Source: Methanobacteriota archaeon
GTDB lineage: Archaea; Thermoplasmatota; Poseidoniia; Poseidoniales; Thalassarchaeaceae
Direction: 5' to 3'
NCBI GenBank assembly: GCA_016845365.1
Contig: JAERST010000007.1
Coordinates: 1-41,591, forward strand
DNA: 41,591 nucleotides
The position numbers and the translations under genes were made by a program. This document shows positions 7,641 to 15,816 of this stretch, one piece after another. The notes beneath the pieces were generated by a model. That model saw only the letters and a program-made list of their open reading frames with translations, was not told where the DNA came from and made no database searches. Numbering within the stretch: position 1 is the first letter of the stretch; every line of letters starts with the position of its first letter.

Positions 7641-9764
7641 ATGGAACCCCTGATGATGGTAGTACTCGTCCTCGCCACGGCCGTTTGTGGCTACATGGCG
7701 TGGAACATTGGAGCAAATGATGTAGCAAATGCAATGGGGACCTCTGTCGGCTCCCGCGCCTTGACTTTGAAGCAGGCTGTAGTCCTAGCAGCGATCTTCG
7801 AATTCGCTGGTGCTTTCTTCGCGGGAGACGCCGTGACAGATACGGTTCGAAAGGGCATTCTTTCCTTCGATACCGAGGCTGCTTACTTCGACGCGGCCTT
7901 CACCAATGACCTGATGTTCGGATTCATCGCGGCAATGATGGCCGCGGCGGTCTGGATTACAATTGCAACCCGCCTCGGGTTGCCTGTCTCGACGACTCAC
8001 TCTATCATCGGAGGAATCGTCGGAATCGGTCTCGTCCTCGAGATCCAATACTCGGCGACCCTCATCGATTGGGAAGTCGTATCCAAGGTGGTCATGTCTT
8101 GGGTCGCAAGCCCATTGATGGGAGGATTACTCGCTTTCCTGACATTCTATACCGTGCGCGCGACAATCCTCGAAGCGCCCGACCCAATCGCGCGCAGTCG
8201 CTGGCTCGCCCCAATCCTCGCGCTTCCAACCTTCTTCGTGCTCGGAATCGCTCTACAATTCAAGGCGCTAAAGGGATTCATCTCACGCCTCGAGCGCGAG
8301 GGAATAATCGAAAACAAGTATGATTGGCTTCCAGTCAAAGAAAACGGCGTTTGGAATCCTCTCGCAGAAAACGCCTGGATTCCAATGAACGCAATTCTCG
8401 TCGCATTAATCGTCGGAATGATCGGTTCACTCATCCTTTACTTCGTCCTGCGAAATTACGAATTCAAGGGAGAAGGATTCCACGGAGTCGAGCGGATCTT
8501 CGTTTGGCTGCAAATCATCACAGCAGCATACGTTGCTTTCGCACACGGTGCAAACGACCGCTCGAACGCTATCGGTCCGATGGCAACCGTCTACGAACTT
8601 CTGACCTCGACGCCTGGTGAGCTGGCAGCGAAGGTGGACGTTCCGCTGTGGCTTGTCTTGCTCGGTTCGGCCGGTATCGCGATCGGTGTTATGACCTGGG
8701 GATGGAGAGTCATGGAGACCATCGGCCACAAAATCACCGACATCACCCCAACCCGTGGATTCGCCGCAGAGTTCGGCGCCGCAACGACAATTCTGGTATT
8801 CAGTATGCCGTTTTTGGCAGTGCCTGTGTCGACCACCCACACCCTGGTTGGTGCGGTCGTGGGTGTCGGTCTTGCCGGCGGCGCGAAGAATGTTGATTTC
8901 CGCGTATTCGGGAAGATTGCAGCATCTTGGGTCGCCAGTTTGCCAGCCGCCGGATTCGGTGCTGTTACGCTCTATGTTGCAATGGGAAGTGCCGCGCTCA
9001 ATCTGATTGTGGTCTTGCCGATTGCCTTCGGTGCAGTCGCGTACGTTCTGTGGATTACTCGCGACGATGAGATCGTTATCGAGGATGCTCTGGCTGAGGC
9101 TGGAGCTGCAGATGGCGAGAAGCAACCGACCGTCTTCGAATTATTCCACACACACGCTGAGGCTGTTGAGGAGACGGTCGAGAGCATGCTGACTGCGGTT
9201 AGCAAGGCTACTGCGGGTGAGGATGCGAGTGCTGAGATTCAGGCTACAATCGAGGCTGAGTTGCGCGCTGACGACATCAAGAATGCGCTACGCGACAAGG
9301 TCAGCGCGCGCGAGTGGAAGCTACTCATCAATTCGGATGAATTCCTCTACATGCTAGGCAGGCAGGACAGGATTGCAGATTATGCGCAGAATGTTGCTGA
9401 GCAACTCTCGTTCAGGCCGCTGTACGAAAATGCTGAGGCACGGGCGATGGTCATGGAAATGGCTGAGGCTGTGCAGAAGGCAGCAGCAGTCTACGAGGAC
9501 ACTGTTCTGCACCTACGCGACCTGACTCTATCCGGTTACACGAAGGCTGGGCGCGACGAGCTACGCGAGTTCATCCATCAAGTGAACCTCGCGGAGCACG
9601 AGGCAGACATTGTCGAGAGTCGCGCCGCAGGATTCGTCTTCAGCGAGGGGTCTGATGATCCGCTCGCTGCGGTCCACATGTACCGTGTATTGCAGCGTCT
9701 GGACGATGTTGCCAACGCTTGCGAAGACGCTGCCAACGCGTTCTTGCCGATCGTCTACCAGTAG
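7641..9764 (+). CDS. PiT-family phosphate transporter with C-terminal PhoU-like (DUF47) domain
   Basis: A cation-coupled inorganic phosphate permease of 707 residues. Both PiT repeats are clear: GANDVANAMGT (residues 24-34) with PVSTTH (115-120), and GANDRSNAIG (303-312) with PVSTTH (395-400). About ten hydrophobic helices run to residue 474. An Ala/Glu-rich linker then leads to a soluble helical domain (about 498-705) of the PhoU/DUF47 kind, with LREFIHQVNLAEHEADIVES and RVLQRLDDVANACEDAANAF. DUF47 proteins are usually separate gene products encoded beside PiT genes, so here the accessory subunit is fused. ATG 7641 is chosen over the upstream frame opening at 7530 because it begins directly at the first helix and has a TATA-like box 26 bp before it. 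Confidence 0.93.
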   Translation: MEPLMMVVLVLATAVCGYMAWNIGANDVANAMGTSVGSRALTLKQAVVLAAIFEFAGAFFAGDAVTDTVRKGILSFDTEAAYFDAAFTNDLMFGFIAAMMAAAVWITIATRLGLPVSTTHSIIGGIVGIGLVLEIQYSATLIDWEVVSKVVMSWVASPLMGGLLAFLTFYTVRATILEAPDPIARSRWLAPILALPTFFVLGIALQFKALKGFISRLEREGIIENKYDWLPVKENGVWNPLAENAWIPMNAILVALIVGMIGSLILYFVLRNYEFKGEGFHGVERIFVWLQIITAAYVAFAHGANDRSNAIGPMATVYELLTSTPGELAAKVDVPLWLVLLGSAGIAIGVMTWGWRVMETIGHKITDITPTRGFAAEFGAATTILVFSMPFLAVPVSTTHTLVGAVVGVGLAGGAKNVDFRVFGKIAASWVASLPAAGFGAVTLYVAMGSAALNLIVVLPIAFGAVAYVLWITRDDEIVIEDALAEAGAADGEKQPTVFELFHTHAEAVEETVESMLTAVSKATAGEDASAEIQATIEAELRADDIKNALRDKVSAREWKLLINSDEFLYMLGRQDRIADYAQNVAEQLSFRPLYENAEARAMVMEMAEAVQKAAAVYEDTVLHLRDLTLSGYTKAGRDELREFIHQVNLAEHEADIVESRAAGFVFSEGSDDPLAAVHMYRVLQRLDDVANACEDAANAFLPIVYQ

Positions 9765-9805
9765 ACGCGTTGAGGGCTTTTGCCCCGACCGAGGCGAGTG
9801 CAAAC

Positions 9806-10600
9806 TCAAGCGCGGTCGGGGTAAGGCTCGAGCCGGTCATCGGGAAGAGCAGCAATGCCATCGAGGACCGGCTCGGCAATTCGCCAGCCGACGAAGCCGA
9901 CAATAAGGCCTGTGAATAGGTCCCAAGCATAGTGCTGCTTCGTCGTCAGAATACTGATTGAAAGAAGCACGAATTCAATCCACAAGATTGCCAAGAAGAT
10001 ACGACGACCTGTTGAGTCGTCGTAAGCCGCGCACACCCAGCGAGTAATCGCGTGCGCGAGAAAATATGAGTGCGCAATATGCAGGCTCGGCCAAGCATTC
10101 CAAGACTCATCCACACCATGCATGGCTTCGAATAAGGTCACCTGCCAAGCTGAAAGTGATTCCCAATCGATTTGACCGCGGAGGTCGACCTCGGCGGGAA
10201 AAATCATGAAAATCGCCGAGCAGAAAATCGTTGCAAGCGAGAGCATCTGGATTCCGGCGATGAGTTCGAGCCGGTGGCGGTCGTCCATCGGATTGACCAG
10301 CAGTGTTGTCGGGTAGAAGAGATAGAGCGCCATGTATGGTGCAATCATCCAGCCAATTACTGGGATTTGGCGGTCGATTGCTAGTTCTGGATCCCAGAAT
10401 GTGACTCCATTCGCCGCCGCCCAAACATTCGTGCCAAAGTATGGGACTGCTACTGCGATGAGGCCAAAAATGAGCACGATGAGACGAAACATGTGACCTC
10501 CCGCGATATTTCGGTAACGCCAGGGCAGGTCCCAAACATAGGGCCAAGGAGATAGTAGTCTGTTCCAGATGGTCGACACTCGCTCCGATTGCACGAGCAC
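9806..10600 (-). CDS. PAP2-superfamily membrane phosphatase / inositol phosphorylceramide synthase-like
   Basis: A multi-helix membrane protein with the PAP2 motifs in order: SWNAWPSLHIAHS (His174) and SILTTKQHYAWDLFTG (His223, Asp227). These form the phosphohistidine site that cleaves or transfers phosphate from lipids. The layout (YP motif near 96, then PSLH) is closest to the PAP2_3/AUR1-like group, so a lipid headgroup transferase is possible; the substrate is unknown. The start is unsure: GTG 10600 and GTG 10594 lie in the loop of a 10-bp inverted repeat (10574-10610), GTG 10579 lies within its downstream arm, and ATG 10492 begins just before the first helix. It is convergent with pit, 41 bp apart. 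Confidence 0.85.
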   Translation of the reverse strand: MLVQSERVSTIWNRLLSPWPYVWDLPWRYRNIAGGHMFRLIVLIFGLIAVAVPYFGTNVWAAANGVTFWDPELAIDRQIPVIGWMIAPYMALYLFYPTTLLVNPMDDRHRLELIAGIQMLSLATIFCSAIFMIFPAEVDLRGQIDWESLSAWQVTLFEAMHGVDESWNAWPSLHIAHSYFLAHAITRWVCAAYDDSTGRRIFLAILWIEFVLLSISILTTKQHYAWDLFTGLIVGFVGWRIAEPVLDGIAALPDDRLEPYPDRA

Positions 10601-10610
10601 GCGAGTGTCG
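10574..10610 (-). repeat. Inverted repeat around the PAP2 start codon
   Basis: CGACACTCGC (10574-10583) and GCGAGTGTCG (10601-10610) are perfect complements separated by 17 bp. The upstream GTG start candidates lie in the loop. It may be an operator or an RNA hairpin that controls translation. Confidence 0.6.
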
Positions 10611-10653
10611 GGTCTGTCCTTGAATCACTCGGAGAGAGGGGGTGCTCAATCGA

Positions 10654-10680
10654 GTGAAAGTGAACCCACTGAAAGTGAAC
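10654..10680. repeat. Tandem 15-bp repeat upstream of PAP2
   Basis: TGAAAGTGAACC occurs twice, 15 bp apart, within the 118 bp between the zinc-ribbon stop and the PAP2 start. This spacing could serve a transcription factor, but the function is not shown. Confidence 0.45.
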
Positions 10681-10718
10681 CGAATAGCCTCTCGCCGAGC
10701 GTCTGCAAAGCAAGTCGG

Positions 10719-10871
10719 CTAGCCAAGCATGCACTGGCACTCGGCGCAGTTCTTCCACTCGATTTCCACCTCAGCCCCGCACTCAGGACACAGGCCAGGG
10801 ATGAACACCTTCGCCCCCACACTACACGCCTTGTCAGCGGGCAGATTGGTCGGAGTCTCGAACTCGCCCAT
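10719..10871 (-). CDS. Small zinc-ribbon protein (50 aa)
   Basis: Translation of the minus strand from ATG 10871 gives a 50-residue protein with one zinc ribbon in its second half: CPECGAEVEIEWKNCAECQC, that is CPxC and CxxC knuckles separated by about ten residues. The N-terminal half (MGEFETPTNLPADKACSVGA) is polar. The ATG is 3 bp past the stop of the sodium:solute symporter gene, so the two are almost surely cotranscribed and translationally coupled, and both would fall under the TPP riboswitch. The function is unknown; zinc ribbons of this size often bind nucleic acid or protein. The spacing and intact Cys pairs support a real gene despite the short length. Confidence 0.75.
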   Translation of the reverse strand: MGEFETPTNLPADKACSVGAKVFIPGLCPECGAEVEIEWKNCAECQCMLG

Positions 10872-10874
10872 CAA

Positions 10875-12326
10875 TCAGGACTCATCGGGCAGGGCGTATG
10901 AACCCACCACTGTGACGAGTGCAGAACCGATGACTGCGGAAAGGAAGACATCGAGGTTTGCCAATCCAAACTCATTGGTCGGCGAGAAGATGTAGCCGAC
11001 TCCGGTCGCAATATCTGCGGTCAATGCGCCGTAGGCCACCACTGAGAGTAGTCCGGCGACAGCCCCGATCAGCGCACCCTTAGCAGAGACCTTCTCCCAG
11101 AGCGTCATCAGAACCGGAGCCACCGTTGCCGCGGCCAACAAATCGGCGAAGAGGAATATCTCGAACACGCCGAGCGCGTCAAGAGTAAATCCTGCAATCG
11201 TCGGACCAGTTCCAAGGTAAATTGCAATCGGAATCAAGCAGATAGTCGCAATCCTCGCGTGCTGCAGCTCCATCTCACCATCCGCTAGGTCTCGCGTGAT
11301 AGAAGCAACAATTGCGTTCTGCAACGTGTCAACACTCGAACAAACCAAAGCAACCGCCAGCACGATGAACGACGCAATGAACAGAACGCCGGCATCCTCA
11401 ATCAGATAGAAGAAGGAAGCAGCAGGGTCTGCAACAGACCCCTGTCCAGCAACAACAGTACCCAGCACACCCATCACGAAGACGAGCGGTAGAACCAATC
11501 CAGCAGCGAGCCAAGCACCCTTGGTCAGAGCCTCATCGGACTCGGAAGCCCAGGCTCGCTGCCAATTACCCTGCGAGAACATCTCGGCAGCGGTGATAGC
11601 GACAACAAGAGCCAATCCAGACTCGAAAGTGCTCATGTCAGACATGCTTCCGTGATACCAATCCCACTCGATATCCTCAGGAGTATACGCCTTTGCATCA
11701 GCGACCAGTCCACCGATATCGCCACCAAAGAGCACCAACAATAACGCAACCACCAGAACTAGAATCACGAATGCCTGCACGCGGTCGGTGCCCAACGAAG
11801 CGGGCAGTCCACCATAGGCCGTGTAAGCCGCAGTAACGATACCAACAGCAACCATCGGTACCAACGGGTCAGCACCTGCAAGAATGTCCATCCCCTTACC
11901 AATCGCAGTAAATTCTGCAAACAAGAAGGTGAACATGTAGAGAACTGAAATCAACCCGACATACACTTGCATGGGTCGACCCAGACGCATGCGAACATAG
12001 TCCGCAAGCGTCACGCCCGATGGCAATCTCTCACGAATCATCGGGCCAACATAAGCCAACAATAGGAACGGTGTAGTGGCAGAGACCGCGTAACCGACAA
12101 CGTCCCAGAAGCCACCATAATAACCGACTTCAGAGGGACCGAACAGAATCCAGATTCCCATGCCAGAAGCGAATAGACTCAGTCCGATCCGCGTCCAACT
12201 TTGTGTCCCTCTCGCAGAAAGATACGAGTCGCCGTCCAAGTCCTTCTCGGATGCGGCTCGATACCCCACGTAACCGAAAGCAATCAACGTGCAGGTCATC
12301 AAGAAATATGCGGTATTTGATTCCAA
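10875..12326 (-). CDS. Sodium:solute symporter under TPP riboswitch control, candidate thiamine or precursor transporter
   Basis: A 483-residue SSS-family (LeuT-fold) transporter with about 13 hydrophobic helices and family sequence such as GPSEVGYYGGFWDVVGYA and QGNWQRAWASESDEALTKGA. The leader is a TPP riboswitch, so the substrate is probably thiamine, a thiamine phosphate or a pyrimidine/thiazole precursor. SSS proteins behind TPP riboswitches are known in marine eukaryotes. The frame opens at ATG 12347, but that ATG is part of the conserved riboswitch core TAATGCCAGCG. TTG 12326 is therefore preferred: it is preceded by GGAGGG at normal distance and starts next to the first helix. The zinc-ribbon gene follows after 3 bp. 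Confidence 0.9.
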   Translation of the reverse strand: MESNTAYFLMTCTLIAFGYVGYRAASEKDLDGDSYLSARGTQSWTRIGLSLFASGMGIWILFGPSEVGYYGGFWDVVGYAVSATTPFLLLAYVGPMIRERLPSGVTLADYVRMRLGRPMQVYVGLISVLYMFTFLFAEFTAIGKGMDILAGADPLVPMVAVGIVTAAYTAYGGLPASLGTDRVQAFVILVLVVALLLVLFGGDIGGLVADAKAYTPEDIEWDWYHGSMSDMSTFESGLALVVAITAAEMFSQGNWQRAWASESDEALTKGAWLAAGLVLPLVFVMGVLGTVVAGQGSVADPAASFFYLIEDAGVLFIASFIVLAVALVCSSVDTLQNAIVASITRDLADGEMELQHARIATICLIPIAIYLGTGPTIAGFTLDALGVFEIFLFADLLAAATVAPVLMTLWEKVSAKGALIGAVAGLLSVVAYGALTADIATGVGYIFSPTNEFGLANLDVFLSAVIGSALVTVVGSYALPDES

Positions 12327-12330
12327 TTTT

Positions 12331-12410
12331 TCTCCCTCCGCTGGCATTACCCAGTTCAGGTCTATGGGTCGTCACCTCGCGGCGACCTCTCAGCAAATGC
12401 TCCCCAGTGA
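12331..12410 (-). promoter_or_regulatory. TPP (thiamine pyrophosphate) riboswitch
   Basis: Read on the minus strand it has the conserved THI-box parts in order: TGGGGAGC, CTGAGA, ACCC, ACCTGAACTGGGTAATGCC and CAGCGGAGGGA. P2 pairs TGGG with CCCA. P3 is AGC-ATTT-GCT. An optional P3a is GTCGCC-GCGA-GGTGAC, with a GNRA loop. P4/P5 pairs CTGG with CCAG around GTAATG. P1 is not clear. Its last bases, GGAGGG, are the probable ribosome binding site for TTG 12326, so ligand binding would block translation. TTAAAAAG at about 12448-12455 may be the TATA box. Confidence 0.93.
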
Positions 12411-12460
12411 ACCGGCGAGTTAGAGGACTCACATCAAATTATCTCAACGTGACTTTTTAA

Positions 12461-13471
12461 TCATGATTTCTTCACTTCAAAGCGGAAATCATCCCACCAT
12501 GCCTCAAGGACGAGATCTTCGGACTTAAGGCCACACATCACCCCTCCGGAAGTATAGAGTTTCATCGTGTTCAAAGTGGAGAAACCATCGGGATTGGGGT
12601 CATCAGGATGATGCGTCCAATCAGTGAGATTGACGAATTCTCTCCTTTCTCCACCATGAGTTATTCCAAGAATCACCTCGCCGCTTGTTTGATCGCCTTC
12701 TATGAGAGTGATATCAAGGGTGAACCACTCGCCAATCGGCACGACTTCTTGTGTGACGATGGCCTCATCCCATTCCGAAATCCATTCTTTGGAATCCTCC
12801 GCCTGCGATTCTCCTTTGATACCAAAATAGAACGGGGTACCGGACTGATTATCGGGTTTGATGAGATTTAGAGTCACTCTGAAGGAATAATCCTCAGCAG
12901 GGAGGTTATTCCAGAATTCTCCTATCGTCATCCAATTAAATTCATACTCCGATTCCGAGAGATTGGTGAACGAATGCCCCAATTTGAGTCGGACCTCATA
13001 ATGGAAGCCGAAAACACCGTCTAGCCCCTTCAATACGTGTTGAGCTCGGGCCTTTCTCTGATCTCCACCCTCACCATTGCATGGAATATCATCCGAGTCG
13101 GAAACATTCTCTGCAGGCTCGAGGACCCATATATGCAGAACTTGATTATCGCTTGCTTCAGAATCGGTCACCAGATCAATTCCTCGTTGAGTGCGATCAC
13201 CACCACCGAAACAGAACATCGATTGTTCGATAACACCCCCCTCCAAGTCGTTCTCCCAATCTCCCAGAAAAACCGAGCTATCATTTCCTCGGATGTCATC
13301 ACTACATGGAGCGCCGATTATATCATCGAAGACATGGTTAGAATCAGGCTCAAATCCAGACTGAAAAACCAGTGTGTATTCCTCGGAAGAGGGAAGGTCT
13401 GCTGGCGTCGAGATACAGCCGGAAAGGATAGTCATTACCCCAATCAGAATGACGGCTGCGGTGTTCTTCAC
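12461..13471 (-). CDS. Predicted lipoprotein with a possible lectin-like beta-sandwich domain
   Basis: From GTG 13471 the 336-residue protein begins with a lipoprotein signal: KNTAAVILIGVMTILSGC, with lipobox LSGC, then a Ser/Pro/Glu linker. An AAGAGGA ribosome site lies 4 bp before the GTG. An upstream opening to 13624 is rejected because it would run into the pruA 3' end. The mature part has many beta-strand-like segments and ends WWDDFRFEVKKS. The middle (VPIGEWFTLDITLIEG, GFSTLNTMKLYTSGG) resembles concanavalin-like folds of polysaccharide lyases, but no catalytic residue can be named. An envelope-bound glycan-binding or glycan-cleaving role is a guess. Confidence 0.7.
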   Translation of the reverse strand: MKNTAAVILIGVMTILSGCISTPADLPSSEEYTLVFQSGFEPDSNHVFDDIIGAPCSDDIRGNDSSVFLGDWENDLEGGVIEQSMFCFGGGDRTQRGIDLVTDSEASDNQVLHIWVLEPAENVSDSDDIPCNGEGGDQRKARAQHVLKGLDGVFGFHYEVRLKLGHSFTNLSESEYEFNWMTIGEFWNNLPAEDYSFRVTLNLIKPDNQSGTPFYFGIKGESQAEDSKEWISEWDEAIVTQEVVPIGEWFTLDITLIEGDQTSGEVILGITHGGERREFVNLTDWTHHPDDPNPDGFSTLNTMKLYTSGGVMCGLKSEDLVLEAWWDDFRFEVKKS

Positions 13472-13590
13472 TGTGTCCTCTTGTTCTAACTCACGAATAA
13501 AGGGTAAGCCGAACAGCATCAACGTTTGTGGCGATTCGCTGGAACGCGGCGAGCCGATTACGAACCGTCTGAGAAAAATCGTCGTCGAAT

Positions 13591-15210
13591 TCACTCGTCC
13601 GCGCCAAGGAAGGGGTATGTCCAATCCTGTGGGATGTCCAAAGTTCGCTTTACCGAGCGTGGGCTAATCCATCGAAGCAGGTTGAGTGGCCCTCCTGCCT
13701 TGTCGTTGGTTCCGGATGCTCGAGCCCCTCCGAATGGTTGCTGAGCGACGACTGCGCCGGTTGGCTTGTCGTTGATGTAGAAGTTGCCTGCGGTGAATCG
13801 AAGTGCATTGTATGCCTTCTGGATATTCTCCTCGTTGCTCGAGAAGATGCTACCCGTAAGTGCGTACGGCGAAGCCTCGTCACACATGGTTAGGACTTGC
13901 TCAAACTGCTCATCCTCGTAGACATAGACTGTGAGGACTGGACCGAAGATTTCCTCGACCATGCTCTCGCTTGTTGGGTTGGTCGTCTCGATGATTGTTG
14001 GCTCGATGAAGAAGCCGACCGAGTCGTCGTAGCCGCCGCCGCAGATTACTGTGCAGCAGTTGCGGCCCTTGGCTCGGTCGATGTAGCCGGCGATTTTGTC
14101 GAAGGCTCGCTTGTCGATGACCGCGGTCATGAAATTGGTGAAATCGCGGGCATCGCCCATCTTGATTTTGCTGATTTCGGCGACGAGGTCGTCGCGGATT
14201 GCATCCCAGACCGAGCGAGCGACGTAGGCGCGGCTTGCGGCTGAACACTTCTGTCCTTGATACTCGAAAGCGCCGCGCAGTAGTGCGACGATGAGGCCTT
14301 GGCGGTCGCAATCTGGGTGAGCAACGACGAAGTCTTTGCCACCGGTCTCGCCGACGATTCGCGGGTAGGAATTGAGGCGAGGGAGGGCGAGTCCAATCTC
14401 TTGCCAAAGTCCTTGGAAAGTCGCGGTCGAGCCTGTGAAATGGAGACCTGCAAAGTCCGGGTTTGCGAGGGCGACCTCGGTGATTTCAGCGCCTGAGCCG
14501 GGTAGGAAATTGATGACTCCGGCTGGCAAACCCGCCTCCATCATCAATTGCATCAAGACGTAATTTGAGTGGTAGGAATTTCGGCTTGGCTTCCAAACAC
14601 CGGTGCAGCCAACGATTGCTGGTGCGCTAGGTAGGTTGGCTGCGATACTCGAGAAATTGAATGGAGTAATCGAGAGGACGAATCCTTCCAGCGGGCGGAT
14701 TTCAGTGGAGTTCTGCACGCCCGCTGGAGAAACCAAAGGCTGGAAGTCATCGTGGAATCCGCGCGCGTAATGGCAATTGAAGCGCCAGAAATCGATGAGC
14801 TCGCAAGCAGCGTCGATTTCGGCTTGGAAAGCCGTCTTCGACTGATTCAGCATCGTCGATGCATTGACGCGCATGCGCCAGTCACCCGCAAGCAAGTCGG
14901 CGCAGCGCTCGAAGATAGCGCATCGACCCTCGAGTCCGAGGTCGATCCAGGCCTGCTGAGCATTCACAGCAGCAGCGCAGGCCGCTTCCATCTCATCGCG
15001 TCCAGCGAGGTGAACATTGGCCAAGACATGACCGTGCTTGTGTGGAATCACTTGGGTTGTGGTCGTCCCAGTGAAGACCTCCTCGCCATTGATGATGCAG
15101 GGAATCTCGACTACTTCGGACATCTGTCGGTCCAACTCAGCGTACAGCGCGGCTCGCTCCTCACTGCCGGGCGCGTAGCCCATAATCGGCTCATTCGCAG
15201 GATGACTCAT
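13591..15210 (-). CDS. pruA: L-glutamate gamma-semialdehyde (P5C) dehydrogenase, ALDH4A1 type
   Basis: This enzyme oxidises glutamate 5-semialdehyde (P5C) to glutamate with NAD+, the second step of proline breakdown. The match to ALDH4A1 is strong along the whole 539 residues: ANEPIMGY near the start, EGFVLSITPFNFSSIAANL, the general base in GETGGKDF (Glu288), the nucleophile in YQGQKCSAASRAYV (Cys322), EEIFGPVLTVYVY and the C-terminal FGGARASGTNDKAGGP. ATG 15210 gives the family N-terminus; ATGs at 15243 and 15240 and an opening at 15303 lie upstream. No proline dehydrogenase gene is in the window. A duplicated non-coding element with a hairpin lies upstream (15380-15461). Confidence 0.95.
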   Translation of the reverse strand: MSHPANEPIMGYAPGSEERAALYAELDRQMSEVVEIPCIINGEEVFTGTTTTQVIPHKHGHVLANVHLAGRDEMEAACAAAVNAQQAWIDLGLEGRCAIFERCADLLAGDWRMRVNASTMLNQSKTAFQAEIDAACELIDFWRFNCHYARGFHDDFQPLVSPAGVQNSTEIRPLEGFVLSITPFNFSSIAANLPSAPAIVGCTGVWKPSRNSYHSNYVLMQLMMEAGLPAGVINFLPGSGAEITEVALANPDFAGLHFTGSTATFQGLWQEIGLALPRLNSYPRIVGETGGKDFVVAHPDCDRQGLIVALLRGAFEYQGQKCSAASRAYVARSVWDAIRDDLVAEISKIKMGDARDFTNFMTAVIDKRAFDKIAGYIDRAKGRNCCTVICGGGYDDSVGFFIEPTIIETTNPTSESMVEEIFGPVLTVYVYEDEQFEQVLTMCDEASPYALTGSIFSSNEENIQKAYNALRFTAGNFYINDKPTGAVVAQQPFGGARASGTNDKAGGPLNLLRWISPRSVKRTLDIPQDWTYPFLGADE

Positions 15211-15379
15211 GATGCGCGGCTCAGGCAAGCCGCCTTTCATCATTCGCACGCTCACATCGCGGGCTGACCGCCCGCTATGTTCGCGCGCGCCTGTCAAACA
15301 CACTGAGTAATTTCGTGGACACCAAGCAAACTTGTCGACCCACGACCGTGGTCAAGCAAACCCTTCACCGCGTGACCTT

Positions 15380-15461
15380 AGTTGAATACTGCAACGTTCC
15401 CAGGAAAATTAGGAATCGTTTGAGATATTCTGAACCGAGGAGAACGGCCGCCCCGCGGCCG
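15380..15461 (+). repeat. Duplicated intergenic element, copy A, with GC hairpin
   Basis: The plus strand carries AGTT, TACTGCAACG, TTCCCAGGAAAA and AGGAATCGTTT in order (15380-15421), matching a second copy at 30711-30754. A perfect 7-bp hairpin CGGCCGC-CCC-GCGGCCG follows at 15445-15461. It sits between pruA and the small Cys/His gene, both on the minus strand. It may be a small RNA, a regulatory element or a mobile repeat. On the minus strand the hairpin lies 11 bp past the stop at 15473 and may end that transcript. Confidence 0.5.
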
Positions 15462-15472
15462 GACTTCGAGGT

Positions 15473-15763
15473 TCAGGACCATTCGTCGAAGTCGTCCTTC
15501 TTGGCCTTCTTCCATTCTCTGTAATGGGCCTTGCAAATCGAGACTCTGCGTGATTGACCCTCGATTCCATCCTCGCCCCAAACGTCGGCGGCGCGGTCGA
15601 AAGCGAGTCTGCGCCCGCCGATTTTCTTGTCAGCGAAATTCTCGCATCCGCCCACATCACAGCGGACTTCACCGACGAATTCCTCTTTCTCGCGCTTGCC
15701 GGTTCGTCCAGCGGCTGCATCCGCGGCTGCGCGCTTCTTGCGTGCCTTGGACTTGAATCCCAT
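15473..15763 (-). CDS. Small basic Cys/His protein, uncharacterised
   Basis: I do not recognise the family. ATG 15763 gives 96 residues: a very basic N-terminus (MGFKSKARKKRAAADAAAGR), then a likely zinc site made of CDVGGC and, about 45 residues later, CKAHYREWKK, ending in an acidic tail (DDFDEWS). Four Cys/His ligands and the basic charge suggest a nucleic-acid or ribosome-associated protein, by inference only. An upstream in-frame extension to 15838 overlaps the purA end and is not favoured. The gene follows purA by 53 bp in the same direction and is probably cotranscribed. A GC hairpin lies just downstream. Confidence 0.65.
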   Translation of the reverse strand: MGFKSKARKKRAAADAAAGRTGKREKEEFVGEVRCDVGGCENFADKKIGGRRLAFDRAADVWGEDGIEGQSRRVSICKAHYREWKKAKKDDFDEWS

Positions 15764-15816
15764 GAATCGCCCCACCTGCGCACCGATTAGAAGGTTGCCT
15801 CGCCGCACAGCTCGCC

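Noticed and set aside
8427-9125. A 232-codon minus-strand reading frame inside pit
   Set aside because: It is the reverse of a conserved transporter and its composition is that of a codon-bias shadow.
12327-12347. ATG 12347 as the symporter start
   Set aside because: It lies in the invariant core of the TPP riboswitch; the preceding peptide adds nothing to the transporter fold.
13472-13624. N-terminal extension of the lipoprotein to 13624
   Set aside because: It overlaps the pruA coding end and would bury the lipoprotein signal in the middle of the protein.
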